A stretch of 45,413 bases of DNA. Source: CAYVHB01 sp964450865 (GTDB taxonomy: Bacteria > Bacillota > Clostridia > Saccharofermentanales > UBA5734). How positions within the stretch are numbered: the stretch's first letter is position 1; each line of letters starts with the position of its first letter. The notes below the pieces were generated by a model. The model had not been told where the DNA came from. It saw only the letters and a program-made list of their open reading frames with translations, and did no database searches. Made by a program: the position numbers and the translations under genes. Of this stretch, positions 1 to 7,519 are shown piece by piece. The stretch covers positions 1 through 45,413 of the forward strand of contig CAYVHB010000026.1 of assembly GCA_964450865.1 (NCBI GenBank), given 5' to 3'.

Positions 1-1
1 G

Positions 2-1399
2 AAGAAGCTGTTTTATGAATGTCGCAACGCCTGGGAAATGTCCGGCAGCGATGACCGGGCAGCCGCGCTGGCCCTGGCTGAGGATTACACGGCCTTTCTG
101 CGCCAGGTGAAGACCGAGCGTGAATTTGTCGAATCAAGTGTGGAGGCCCTGGAGGCGCTGGGCTTCATGCCACTGGCCAGCAAGGCAAGCCTGCTGCCCG
201 GTGACAAGGTTTACAAGAATATCCGCAACAGGGGCATCGTAGCAGCTGTGATTGGCCGCAAGCCGGCGGCTGCGGGCTTGAATCTCATCGGTGCCCATAT
301 TGACTCACCGCGTATTGATCTCAAGCCCAATCCGGTCTATGAAGACAGTGAAATGGTCTTCTTCAAGACCCACTACTATGGCGGCATCAAGAAGTATCAG
401 TGGACGGCCATTCCGCTGGCCCTGCATGGTGTGATAATCCGGGAGGACGGCAGCCGGCTCGAAATCCGGATCGGCGACCAGCCGGGCGACCCGGTCCTGA
501 CCATCACCGATCTGCTGCCTCATCTGGGCGTTGACCAGATGAGCCGCAAGGGTACGGAGCTGATCAAGGGCGAAGAACTGAATGTCCTGGCCGGCAGCCT
601 GCCTTATCCGGATACAGAAAGCAGTGGCCGCTTCAAACTGGGTCTGCTGGACTGGCTGTCGAAAGAATATGGTATCAGCGAACGTGATTTTCTCACGGCC
701 GAACTGGAACTCGTGCCGGCCCTGGAGCCGCGTGATGTTGGCCTCGACCGTTCTTTTATCGGCGCGTACGCCCATGATGACCGGATCTGTGCCTACAGTG
801 CCCTTCATGCCCTGCTGGGCATCGACCGGCTGGACCGCACGGCAGTTGTCATGCTTTTTGACAAGGAAGAAATTGGCAGTGAGGGCAACACCAGCGCCCA
901 GTCACGCCTTTATGAGCACTTCCTCTATGAAGTTTATGCCAAGTCCGCGGCAGCAACAGGGCCGGTCAGCCAGCTGGATTTTTACCGGCTGCTGGAGAAC
1001 AGCTACATGCTGTCCGGCGATGTGACCAATGGTTTTGATCCGACCTATGCTTCGGTTTCGGATCCGCGCAACAGTGCTTATCTGGGCAAAGGAATCAGTC
1101 TGATGAAATATGGCGGTTCGCGTGGTAAAGCGGGGACCAGCGATGCCAGTGCCGAGCTCATGGCAAAGGTTATCCGCCTGCTCAATGACAGCCGGATTGC
1201 CTGGCAGACTGGTGAACTGGGCAAGGTCGATGCTGGCGGGGGCGGGACGATCGCCAAGTTCATGGCTAACCTGGGCATGGAGGTGCTTGACTGTGGTGTG
1301 CCGCTGCTGTCCATGCACGCGCCCTTTGAGGTGGCCAGCAAAATCGACCTTTATCATACATATCTGGCTTATCAGCAATTCCTGCTGAAGATGGCCTGA
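2..1399 (+). CDS. M18 family zinc aminopeptidase (5' end outside window)
   Basis: Cytoplasmic metallo-aminopeptidase of family M18, which removes N-terminal residues from peptides using two metal ions. Visible motifs in order are AHIDSPR (metal His, codons near 290), AHDDR (bridging Asp), DKEEIGSEG (catalytic Glu pair) and SMHAPFE (last metal His), all typical of M18. The first ATG in frame lies at 38, but the frame is open to the window edge. The residues before that ATG (KKLFYECRNAWEM) match the usual M18 N-terminus, so the true start is upstream and the gene is 5'-truncated by the window. The radical SAM gene follows 35 bp after the stop. The family is clear; the exact substrate preference is unknown. 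Confidence 0.93.
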   Translation, partial: KKLFYECRNAWEMSGSDDRAAALALAEDYTAFLRQVKTEREFVESSVEALEALGFMPLASKASLLPGDKVYKNIRNRGIVAAVIGRKPAAAGLNLIGAHIDSPRIDLKPNPVYEDSEMVFFKTHYYGGIKKYQWTAIPLALHGVIIREDGSRLEIRIGDQPGDPVLTITDLLPHLGVDQMSRKGTELIKGEELNVLAGSLPYPDTESSGRFKLGLLDWLSKEYGISERDFLTAELELVPALEPRDVGLDRSFIGAYAHDDRICAYSALHALLGIDRLDRTAVVMLFDKEEIGSEGNTSAQSRLYEHFLYEVYAKSAAATGPVSQLDFYRLLENSYMLSGDVTNGFDPTYASVSDPRNSAYLGKGISLMKYGGSRGKAGTSDASAELMAKVIRLLNDSRIAWQTGELGKVDAGGGGTIAKFMANLGMEVLDCGVPLLSMHAPFEVASKIDLYHTYLAYQQFLLKMA

Positions 1400-1434
1400 A
1401 CATGGCACGAACGAAATGAAGCGAAACAAACTGT

Positions 1435-2490
1435 ATGCTGAATATCGAACTGACTGAACAGCTTGAAAGCCAGTGCCGGCTTTGCCCCCGGCAGTGCCTG
1501 GCCAGCAGGACTGCGGCCGATCCCGGCTTTTGTGGCGTGGCTGAGCCACCTGGCCAGTTCCAGATTGGCCGGGTCATGGTCCATGTCTGGGAAGAACCAT
1601 TCATCAGTGGCTGGCGCGGCTCCGGCACAGTTTTTTTCAGTGGCTGCCATCTCGGCTGTGTATTTTGCCAGAATACAGCGATCAGCCATCGGCACCAGGG
1701 GACGTTGCTCAGTCAAGCCCAGCTGGTGGCTGCCATGCAGGAACTGGCCAGCCAGGGTGTGCATAATTTCAATCTGGTTTCGGCCAGCCATTATGCAGGT
1801 GACATCCCGGCCCTGGTTGCTGAATTGCGCAGTCAGGGGCTGCAGCTGCCCCTCGTCTGGAACAGCAGCGGTTATGAACGCGTCGAGACGCTGCAAAGCC
1901 TGGCTGGCCTGGTCGACATCTATCTGCCGGACGTCAAATTCGCTGATCCCGGTCTTGCTGGCCGCCTGGCCGGCGCGCAGGACTATCTGCCGGTGACATT
2001 GGCCGCGCTGGCCGAAATGAAGCGCCAGCAACCGGTCAACGTCTACGCGAGCCAGGCAGCAGATCCGGCACCCGGGCCAGTACCTGGGCTGGCTATCGGT
2101 CTTGACAGGATCTCGCAGCTGGGCCAGGTGACCGGCGCGCAGGCGGGGACGTTGCTTCGGCGAGGCCTGGTGGTGCGCCATCTGGTTTTACCGGGCTGCT
2201 ATCGGGACTCGTTTCGGGTGCTTGATGCGATCGCAGCAACTTTACCGCTGGATACGCCACTGTCCCTGATGTGTCAGTACACACCCCTGCCCGAACTAGC
2301 CGGGCGCCTGGCCAACGAGCCAGACTTGCGCCGCCGCCTGACAACATATGAATATCGGAAAGTGATTGACTACGCCCAGAAGCTGGGCTTTACCCATTTG
2401 CTCGGCCAGGAACGATCGGCTTCTTCGGCGGTCTTTACGCCGGATTTCAGCCACTGGCGCGACGGCGGAGCGGACGGCGGGCCTGGTTGA
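1435..2490 (+). CDS. PflA-like radical SAM protein
   Basis: Radical S-adenosylmethionine protein of the group annotated as putative pyruvate formate-lyase activating enzymes (COG1313-like). The [4Fe-4S]-binding CX3CX2C motif is at residues 71-78 (CHLGCVFC). An N-terminal cysteine cluster (C14, C17, C21, C33) is also typical of this group and probably binds a second metal centre. The conserved FTPDF element lies near the C-terminus, so the protein looks complete at 351 residues. No glycyl radical enzyme gene is adjacent, so the target is unknown. The ATG at 1435 has only a weak ribosome binding site. The last 44 bp overlap the convergent recombinase gene. Confidence 0.85.
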   Translation: MLNIELTEQLESQCRLCPRQCLASRTAADPGFCGVAEPPGQFQIGRVMVHVWEEPFISGWRGSGTVFFSGCHLGCVFCQNTAISHRHQGTLLSQAQLVAAMQELASQGVHNFNLVSASHYAGDIPALVAELRSQGLQLPLVWNSSGYERVETLQSLAGLVDIYLPDVKFADPGLAGRLAGAQDYLPVTLAALAEMKRQQPVNVYASQAADPAPGPVPGLAIGLDRISQLGQVTGAQAGTLLRRGLVVRHLVLPGCYRDSFRVLDAIAATLPLDTPLSLMCQYTPLPELAGRLANEPDLRRRLTTYEYRKVIDYAQKLGFTHLLGQERSASSAVFTPDFSHWRDGGADGGPG

Positions 2491-3442
2491 GCGGATTTTT
2501 CTCCACCGCCTGATGCAGGCTGTCCGCATCAACATGGGTATAAATCTCAGTCGTTGAAATACTGGCATGGCCCAGGATGACCTGCAAGGCCCGGATATCA
2601 ACCTTGCCATATTTATACATCAGGGTTGCTGCTGTGTGGCGCAGTTTGTGGGTTGAATAACGCCGCGGATCGAGTCCAGCGGCAACAATGAAATCCTTGA
2701 TGATGATTTGCACCATTTTGGTGCTCAGGCGCCGGCCCAGGCGACTGACGAACAGCGCCTGGGGATCCTTGAGCCCTTGCTTCGGGCGGACCGCCAGCCA
2801 TTGCTCAAGTGCTTCCAGACAGGCACTGTTGAGATATATCGTGCGTTCCTTGCCACCCTTTCCCAAGACTGTCAGGGTATCTTCGCGAATGACTGACAGA
2901 TTGATCCCGCACAATTCGGACAATCGCAAACCGCAATTGAGAAAGAGCGTCAGTATGCAGAAGTTGCGCTCCGTCCAGTCAGTCTCTGACTCGGCTGCAG
3001 TCTGCAGCAGGTGCTGGCTTTCCTCAAGCGACAGGTGACGAGGCAGCCGCTTGACCTGGCGCGGTGTTTCCAGGTCAAGGGCAACATTTTCATCGAGGAC
3101 CCGCGCCTTGTTTTTCAGATAGGAAAAAAAGGCCCGTACGGCGGCGATCCGCCGGGCTCTGGCCGCCGGACCGTTCTTGCGTTCAACACTGAGCCAGGTG
3201 ACAAAGGCGTACAGGTCGGTCAGGCGAATCGAGCGCAGAAATGCGTCATCAATGCGGGCCACGGATATCTCTTCAAACGGCTTGCCAGACTCAGCCAGGC
3301 CGCGGCGCTGCAGCATGAATCGGAAGAAAAGCAGCAGGTCATAGCGATATTCCCGGATGGTCAGGGCCGACCGCTCCTTGATCGCCTGAAAATAGCCAAG
3401 AAACTGATCAAGCCAGATAAAACTGTCATCGTAGGCTGTCAT
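2447..3442 (-). CDS. Tyrosine recombinase (XerC/XerD family)
   Basis: Site-specific DNA recombinase of the phage integrase/Xer family. The N-terminal SAM-like core-binding domain covers roughly residues 10-120 and the catalytic domain roughly 135-310. All active-site residues are visible: R173 (GLRLSEL), K195 (GKGGKER), H265 and R268 (HKLRH), H292 (LGHAS) and Y301. At 331 residues it is slightly longer than typical XerC/XerD. An AAGGAGG site lies 4 bases before the ATG. It stands alone, with no phage, cassette or conjugation genes nearby and no recognisable dif site in the window. It could be the chromosomal dimer resolvase or an orphan integrase; the sequence does not decide. Confidence 0.88.
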   Translation of the reverse strand: MTAYDDSFIWLDQFLGYFQAIKERSALTIREYRYDLLLFFRFMLQRRGLAESGKPFEEISVARIDDAFLRSIRLTDLYAFVTWLSVERKNGPAARARRIAAVRAFFSYLKNKARVLDENVALDLETPRQVKRLPRHLSLEESQHLLQTAAESETDWTERNFCILTLFLNCGLRLSELCGINLSVIREDTLTVLGKGGKERTIYLNSACLEALEQWLAVRPKQGLKDPQALFVSRLGRRLSTKMVQIIIKDFIVAAGLDPRRYSTHKLRHTAATLMYKYGKVDIRALQVILGHASISTTEIYTHVDADSLHQAVEKNPLNQARRPLRRRASG

Positions 3443-3535
3443 AAGACCTCCTTGCCAAATGGGGCATCTTGTATCATCATGAACATATTATAGCCAGGTA
3501 GCACCCCGGCCAACAAGATTAGATGAAATGCGCTG

Positions 3536-3599
3536 AAAATTCCGCTAGATGAACCTGGTTCCAAAAATGGAAAATTCCGTCAAACGAACCTGGTTCCAA
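3536..3599. repeat. Two direct repeats, each with palindrome GAACCTGGTTC
   Basis: Two copies of a 29-bp element (3536-3564 and 3571-3599, five mismatches) lie 35 bp apart. Each ends in GAACCTGGTTCCAA, whose core GAACC-T-GGTTC is a perfect inverted repeat. The second copy stops one base before the -35 box of the asd promoter. This placement suggests an activator or repressor site controlling asd, but the binding protein is unknown. The reverse-complement core (TGGAACCAGGTTC) occurs once more at 44990-45002. Confidence 0.7.
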
Positions 3600-3600
3600 C

Positions 3601-3629
3601 TTGAAATTACAGGTCGAGTGTGGTATGAT
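3601..3629 (+). promoter_or_regulatory. Promoter of asd
   Basis: TTGAAA (3601-3606) and TATGAT (3624-3629) are separated by 17 bp, a near-consensus sigma-A promoter. Transcription should begin near 3636. That leaves only about 10 nt before the ATG at 3647, which has no ribosome binding site, and supports a start at 3677 or 3686 for asd. Confidence 0.75.
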
Positions 3630-3685
3630 GCACGCGATAAAGACAAATGTCCATGATACAAGGACTCGAGGGAAGGATGCAACGT

Positions 3686-4771
3686 ATGCAAAAGAAATTC
3701 AAAGTAGGTGTCATTGGTGGCACCGGTTATGTCGGTCAGCGCTTTCTGACCTTGCTCGATCAGCACCCGTGGTTTGAAACGGTGGCAATCGCAGCTTCGC
3801 CGCGTTCGGCAGGCAAGCCGTTTGCCGAGGCAGTCGCCGGGCGCTGGAAAATCGACCAGGCCCTGCCGGCCAGCGTGGCTGGCATCATGGTCGCCAGCAC
3901 CGCGGACATGCCGGCGTTCTGCGAAAATGTTGATTTCGTATTCTGCGCCGTTGATATGAAAAAAGATGAAATCAAAGCCCTGGAGACGGCCATTGCCAAG
4001 CTGGAAACACCGGTTATCTCCAATAATTCCGCGCATCGCTGGACGCCGGACGTACCGGTCATCATCCCGGAGCTCAACCCCGAACATGCTGCCCTGATTG
4101 AGAACCAGCGTCGCCGCCTGGGGACATCTCGCGGCTTCATCACAGCCAAGCCGAATTGTTCAATCCAAAGCTATGTTCCGGCCCTTCATCCGCTACGTGA
4201 TTTCGGCATTGAGCAGATCAGTGTCTGCACCTACCAGGCTATTTCCGGTGCCGGCAAAACCTTCGGTGACTGGCCGGAAATGGTTGGGAACCTGATCCCG
4301 TATATTGGCGGTGAAGAAGAGAAGAGTGAGCTGGAGCCGCTGAAAATCTGGGGTACCATTCAGGGCGATGAGATCGTCAAGGCCAGTTCGCCAGTGATTT
4401 CGGCCCAGTGTTATCGGGTAGCCGTCCAGGAAGGTCATACTGCTGCCGTATCGGTCAGATTTAGCCGCAAGCCTGACCGCGCCGAGATTCTGGGCCGCTG
4501 GGCCAGCTTTGCCGGGATTCCCCAGCAGGCCGGATTGCCGCTGGCACCGCAGCCATTCCTGCAGTACCGCGATGAGGATAACCGTCCGCAGCCCCGGCTG
4601 GATCGCGATGCCGGCCAGGGCATGGCGGTCACGATCGGTCGTCTGCGTGAAGACAGTATCTTTGACTATCGGTTCACCTGCCTGTCGCATAACACGATCC
4701 GTGGCGCTGCCGGCGGTGCTGTCCTTACTGCCGAATTGCTGGCCCATCAGGGCTACCTGACCCGCAAGTGA
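3686..4771 (+). CDS. asd: Aspartate-semialdehyde dehydrogenase
   Basis: Reduces aspartyl phosphate to aspartate semialdehyde with NADPH, the branch point to lysine/diaminopimelate, threonine and methionine. The N-terminal Rossmann motif GVIGGTGYVG (about residues 8-17) and the active-site Cys in AKPNCSIQSY (about residue 158) are visible. Length and motifs fit the archaeal/fungal-type ASADH subfamily (about 350-360 residues). The start at 3686 is chosen because GGAAGG precedes it by 9 nt; 3677 is a close alternative in the same frame, and 3647 lacks a ribosome binding site. The hydrolase gene follows 26 bp later and is probably cotranscribed. Upstream palindromes may regulate it. Confidence 0.92.
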   Translation: MQKKFKVGVIGGTGYVGQRFLTLLDQHPWFETVAIAASPRSAGKPFAEAVAGRWKIDQALPASVAGIMVASTADMPAFCENVDFVFCAVDMKKDEIKALETAIAKLETPVISNNSAHRWTPDVPVIIPELNPEHAALIENQRRRLGTSRGFITAKPNCSIQSYVPALHPLRDFGIEQISVCTYQAISGAGKTFGDWPEMVGNLIPYIGGEEEKSELEPLKIWGTIQGDEIVKASSPVISAQCYRVAVQEGHTAAVSVRFSRKPDRAEILGRWASFAGIPQQAGLPLAPQPFLQYRDEDNRPQPRLDRDAGQGMAVTIGRLREDSIFDYRFTCLSHNTIRGAAGGAVLTAELLAHQGYLTRK

Positions 4772-4797
4772 TCAGTATGACGGCGGATAGGATAGAC

Positions 4798-5757
4798 ATG
4801 ATGCCATTTCGCATTCAATCGAGTACCGGCCAGGGCAATCTGGCTGCCGATCTTTTCCAGCCGGCAGCCAGTTGTGCAGCCCCGCGCTTTCTCTGCCTGA
4901 TCATTCACGGCATGGCCGAGCATCGGCGCCGCTATGAACCGTTCGCTCGCTGGCTGGCCAGCCAGGGCGGGATCATCTGCACTTTTGATCTGCCCGGTCA
5001 CGGCGAAACGGCACCGGGCCCGGAACAGCTGGGCTTCTTTGCCAGGCAGGCCGGTGCGGACCAGGTTTTACAAGATATCGATGCAATAGCCGAGCATTTG
5101 CAGCGCCAGGCTCCCGGCCTGCCGCTGTTCATGTTTGCACACAGCATGGGCTCTCTGATCTCCCGCGATTATTGCGCGACTTACAAGCGGCCTCTGGCCG
5201 GCGTTATCTGGTCGGGAACCCCCGGTCCCAATCCGTTGCTGGGGGTCGGCCAGGCGATCGCCGCGGTATCCCGGCTTTTCCACGGACCGATGTATCGCGA
5301 TCCGCTGCTGGACAAAATGCTCCATCAGGGTCATTTCAGCCGGATCAGCCAACCACGGACTGCCTTTGACTGGCTGACTCGCGATGAGGCAATCGTTGAA
5401 GCATATGTCAGGGATCCCTGGTGCGGAAATCCGTTTACAGTTGCTGGCATGCAGGATATGATGGTCTGGTCAAAGCGTGTGAACCAGTCTGCCTGGGCGT
5501 CTAAACTGGATCGCAAACTGCCGGTCCTGATAATGGGAGGCGCCGATGATCCGGTCAGCGGTTATGGCCAGGGCCCTGCCCTTGTTGGCCAGTGGCTGCA
5601 GCAACTGCAGCAGCCGGTTCAGCTCAAGATTTATCCGAACTGCCGTCATGAAATACTCAATGAGGTCAACCGGGACGATGTTTACCAGGATATCTGGCAT
5701 TGGCTGGATCAACGCCTGGACGCGAGTGGCAAACTGCAGTCGCCAACAGAAGGCTAA
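4798..5757 (+). CDS. Alpha/beta hydrolase, monoacylglycerol lipase-like
   Basis: Serine hydrolase of the lysophospholipase/monoacylglycerol lipase group. The oxyanion-hole region IIHGMAEH (about residues 35-42), the nucleophile elbow AHSMGS (Ser about 116), the acid in GADDPVSG and the catalytic His in CRHEIL near the C-terminus are all present. It has no signal peptide, so it is probably cytoplasmic. The ATG at 4798 has AGGA five bases upstream; a GTG at 4768 overlapping the asd stop and an ATG at 4777 are in frame but lack a site. Its position just after asd suggests cotranscription rather than a shared pathway. The true ester substrate cannot be told from sequence. Confidence 0.85.
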   Translation: MMPFRIQSSTGQGNLAADLFQPAASCAAPRFLCLIIHGMAEHRRRYEPFARWLASQGGIICTFDLPGHGETAPGPEQLGFFARQAGADQVLQDIDAIAEHLQRQAPGLPLFMFAHSMGSLISRDYCATYKRPLAGVIWSGTPGPNPLLGVGQAIAAVSRLFHGPMYRDPLLDKMLHQGHFSRISQPRTAFDWLTRDEAIVEAYVRDPWCGNPFTVAGMQDMMVWSKRVNQSAWASKLDRKLPVLIMGGADDPVSGYGQGPALVGQWLQQLQQPVQLKIYPNCRHEILNEVNRDDVYQDIWHWLDQRLDASGKLQSPTEG

Positions 5758-5832
5758 CCCGTTCACCGAACTGGCCAAGAACATAGCACTGGGCAGGGAG
5801 GGGCGTTTCAGGTGCCACGACAGGAGGCAAGC

Positions 5833-6816
5833 ATGATCACGATAAAGGACATAGCAGAAAAGGCCGGCGTGTCATATGCCACTGTTTCCCGGGCACTGAA
5901 CAATCGTTCGGATGTCAGTGAAGCGACCCGCAGCCGGATCCTCGAGCTGGCTGCATCGATGGGTTATCAGCCCAATGCCATCGCCCGCAGCCTGGTCAAC
6001 AAGAAATCCCTGAACATCGCCCTGATTGTGCCGGACGTATCCAATCCGTTTTTTGCCGATATCACCATGGCCGTGCATACCGCAGCCGAGGTCGCCGGTT
6101 ATACCGTCATGGTCTGTAATACGAGCTGGAATTCGCTGAAAGAACAGGAAAAGCTGCGGGTCATGGTTGAGCAGCGGGTAGACGGGATCATTCTCAAACC
6201 GGCAGCTTTTCCGAGGACAGATGACCTGGAGGCGCTCAACATTCCGATTGTCCTGTTCTGGCATGCCATGTCCGACAATTTAAGTTACGTTGAAGTGGAC
6301 CATGAAGCCGGGGCCCGACTGGCAGTGCGGCATCTGATTGAGCGCGGTTTCCGTCGTATAGCTTATATGGGTGGTCAGGAGACTTCGCCGTCCAATCAGA
6401 TCCGTCTGCTTGCTTATCAGCAGACGCTGCAGGAAAATGGCCTGGTTGCTGACCCGTCCCTGATCAGTTTTGGTGGCTTTCACCTCGAGAGTGGCTACGA
6501 GCGCTTTGCCAGGATGATTCAACAGAGTAATCCACCGGATGCTGTATTCTGCGGCAACGATATCATCGCCCTGGGTGTCCTGCAATACACGCGGGATCAC
6601 CATATCCGCGTCCCGCAGGACTTTGGCCTGATTGGCTTTGACGATATCAGCTATGCATCCTTGCCCCTGATCAATATGAGCACCATCTCCCAGCCGCGGG
6701 AAAAGCTCGGCCAACAAGCCCTGCAAGCTTTGCTAAAGGAAATCGAGTCCTTTCCCCAGCGCACCCGGCAGCGCATCCTGATTGAACCGGAACTGAAAAT
6801 CCGGGCAACAACGTAA
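5833..6816 (+). CDS. LacI/GalR-family transcriptional regulator
   Basis: DNA-binding repressor with a LacI helix-turn-helix at residues 2-25 (ITIKDIAEKAGVSYATVSRA), hinge helix around 45-58 and a periplasmic-binding-protein-like effector domain from about residue 60 (IALIVPDVSNPFFADI). Proteins of this family usually sense a sugar or nucleoside. The start at 5833 is preceded by AGGAGG with 5-nt spacing; the GTG at 5812 in the same frame is unlikely. No sugar transport or catabolism genes adjoin it, so its regulon is elsewhere or unknown. It lies downstream of the hydrolase on the same strand (75-bp gap) and may be read through from asd. Confidence 0.9.
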   Translation: MITIKDIAEKAGVSYATVSRALNNRSDVSEATRSRILELAASMGYQPNAIARSLVNKKSLNIALIVPDVSNPFFADITMAVHTAAEVAGYTVMVCNTSWNSLKEQEKLRVMVEQRVDGIILKPAAFPRTDDLEALNIPIVLFWHAMSDNLSYVEVDHEAGARLAVRHLIERGFRRIAYMGGQETSPSNQIRLLAYQQTLQENGLVADPSLISFGGFHLESGYERFARMIQQSNPPDAVFCGNDIIALGVLQYTRDHHIRVPQDFGLIGFDDISYASLPLINMSTISQPREKLGQQALQALLKEIESFPQRTRQRILIEPELKIRATT

Positions 6817-6932
6817 CTGCGATGCCCGATTGCGATTCATGTATGTCCGGCTGCCGCCTGGCTGCACGCTTCAGCGAATGCCTGGCTGCAAGCCACAAAT
6901 GAATGATCGATTCATGAATGCAATTCCTGATT

Positions 6933-6952
6933 CCCTGTCTCACCCTGTCTCA
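6933..6952. repeat. Perfect 10-bp tandem duplication
   Basis: CCCTGTCTCA occurs twice in tandem in the spacer between the LacI-type gene and the leuA leader, about 25 bp upstream of the leader's -35 box. It may be a chance slip or part of an operator. An imperfect inverted repeat with arms ATGAAT/ATTCAT lies just before it (about 6898-6914). Confidence 0.6.
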
Positions 6953-6976
6953 CTTGCATTTCACGAGTGATTATCC

Positions 6977-7005
6977 TTGACGAAAGCAAATGAAATATGT
7001 TAGAT
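6977..7005 (+). promoter_or_regulatory. Promoter of the T-box leader/leuA
   Basis: TTGACG (6977-6982) and TTAGAT (7000-7005) are separated by 17 bp. Transcription should begin near 7012, so the leader before leuA is about 500 nt long and includes the complete T-box. Confidence 0.7.
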
Positions 7006-7035
7006 TACTAAAAACGAACCTGAGCAACTTCATAT

Positions 7036-7320
7036 CGACACGATGAAGGGGACCAGTAGGTCGCTGCAGGATTTCAGAGAGCCGTTGCCTGGTGTGAAGC
7101 GGCATCCCGAAGTTACTGAACTCGCCCCGGAGTGTACCCGCTGAACCCATCAGGCAGTAGGCGGTGTCGGGCGTCTCCCGTTACAGGGACGAAGATATCG
7201 GTTCAGCCAGCTGGGCCCGTATCTGATGAGTGCATTTCCTTCTGGAAATGAAGCGCAGTGGTACCGCGAAAGTCACAGTTGTCTTTCGTCTCGCATAACG
7301 AGACGGAAGGCTTTTTTATT
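7036..7320 (+). promoter_or_regulatory. T-box leader, leucine specifier (CTC)
   Basis: T-box riboswitch that senses uncharged tRNA. The conserved elements are a GATGAAGGGGACCAGTAGG-like start of stem I (from about 7042), AGAGAGCCG in the stem I distal part (about 7076-7084), the specifier context GAACTCGCC with codon CTC at 7121-7123, and the T-box core TGGTACCGCG at 7259-7268 that pairs with the tRNA acceptor end. A terminator hairpin follows at 7281-7320. CTC is a leucine codon, which fits control of leuA by tRNA-Leu charging. Uncharged tRNA should stabilise the antiterminator and allow read-through. Confidence 0.9.
7281..7320 (+). terminator. Regulated terminator of the T-box
   Basis: A 13-bp stem (GTCTTTCGTCTCG, loop CATAA, CGAGACGGAAGGC with two G-U pairs) is followed by TTTTTTATT. 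It is the intrinsic terminator competing with the antiterminator that contains the T-box core. Confidence 0.92.
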
Positions 7321-7519
7321 TGCATGAAAATGACTGGTAAACGGTCGACCGAGCCCTGACAACCTGGCAGACTGAACCGATCATGCAGACGGCCGGCCAG
7401 AAGGTCGACGACAATGAGAACAAGACAGGCTGATCAATCTGTCAGATTACACGGATCAGCCGATCAGCCGGAAGGCCGACGACAGGCCAGGACCCAGGAC
7501 ATGGAAGGAGAGCGAACCC
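7321..7519 (+). other. 200-nt spacer between T-box terminator and leuA
   Basis: No credible gene. It contains an 18-bp direct repeat with two mismatches (7396-7413 and 7467-7484) and a short inverted repeat GACAG...CTGTC (about 7426-7445). T-box leaders usually lead more directly to the gene, so a second control element or a lost small ORF is possible; nothing in the sequence proves either. Confidence 0.5.

Noticed and set aside
2447..3442. Tyrosine recombinase considered as the marker of an integrated element
   Set aside because: Its neighbours are housekeeping genes on both sides, with no attachment-site repeats, excision or phage genes found in the window.
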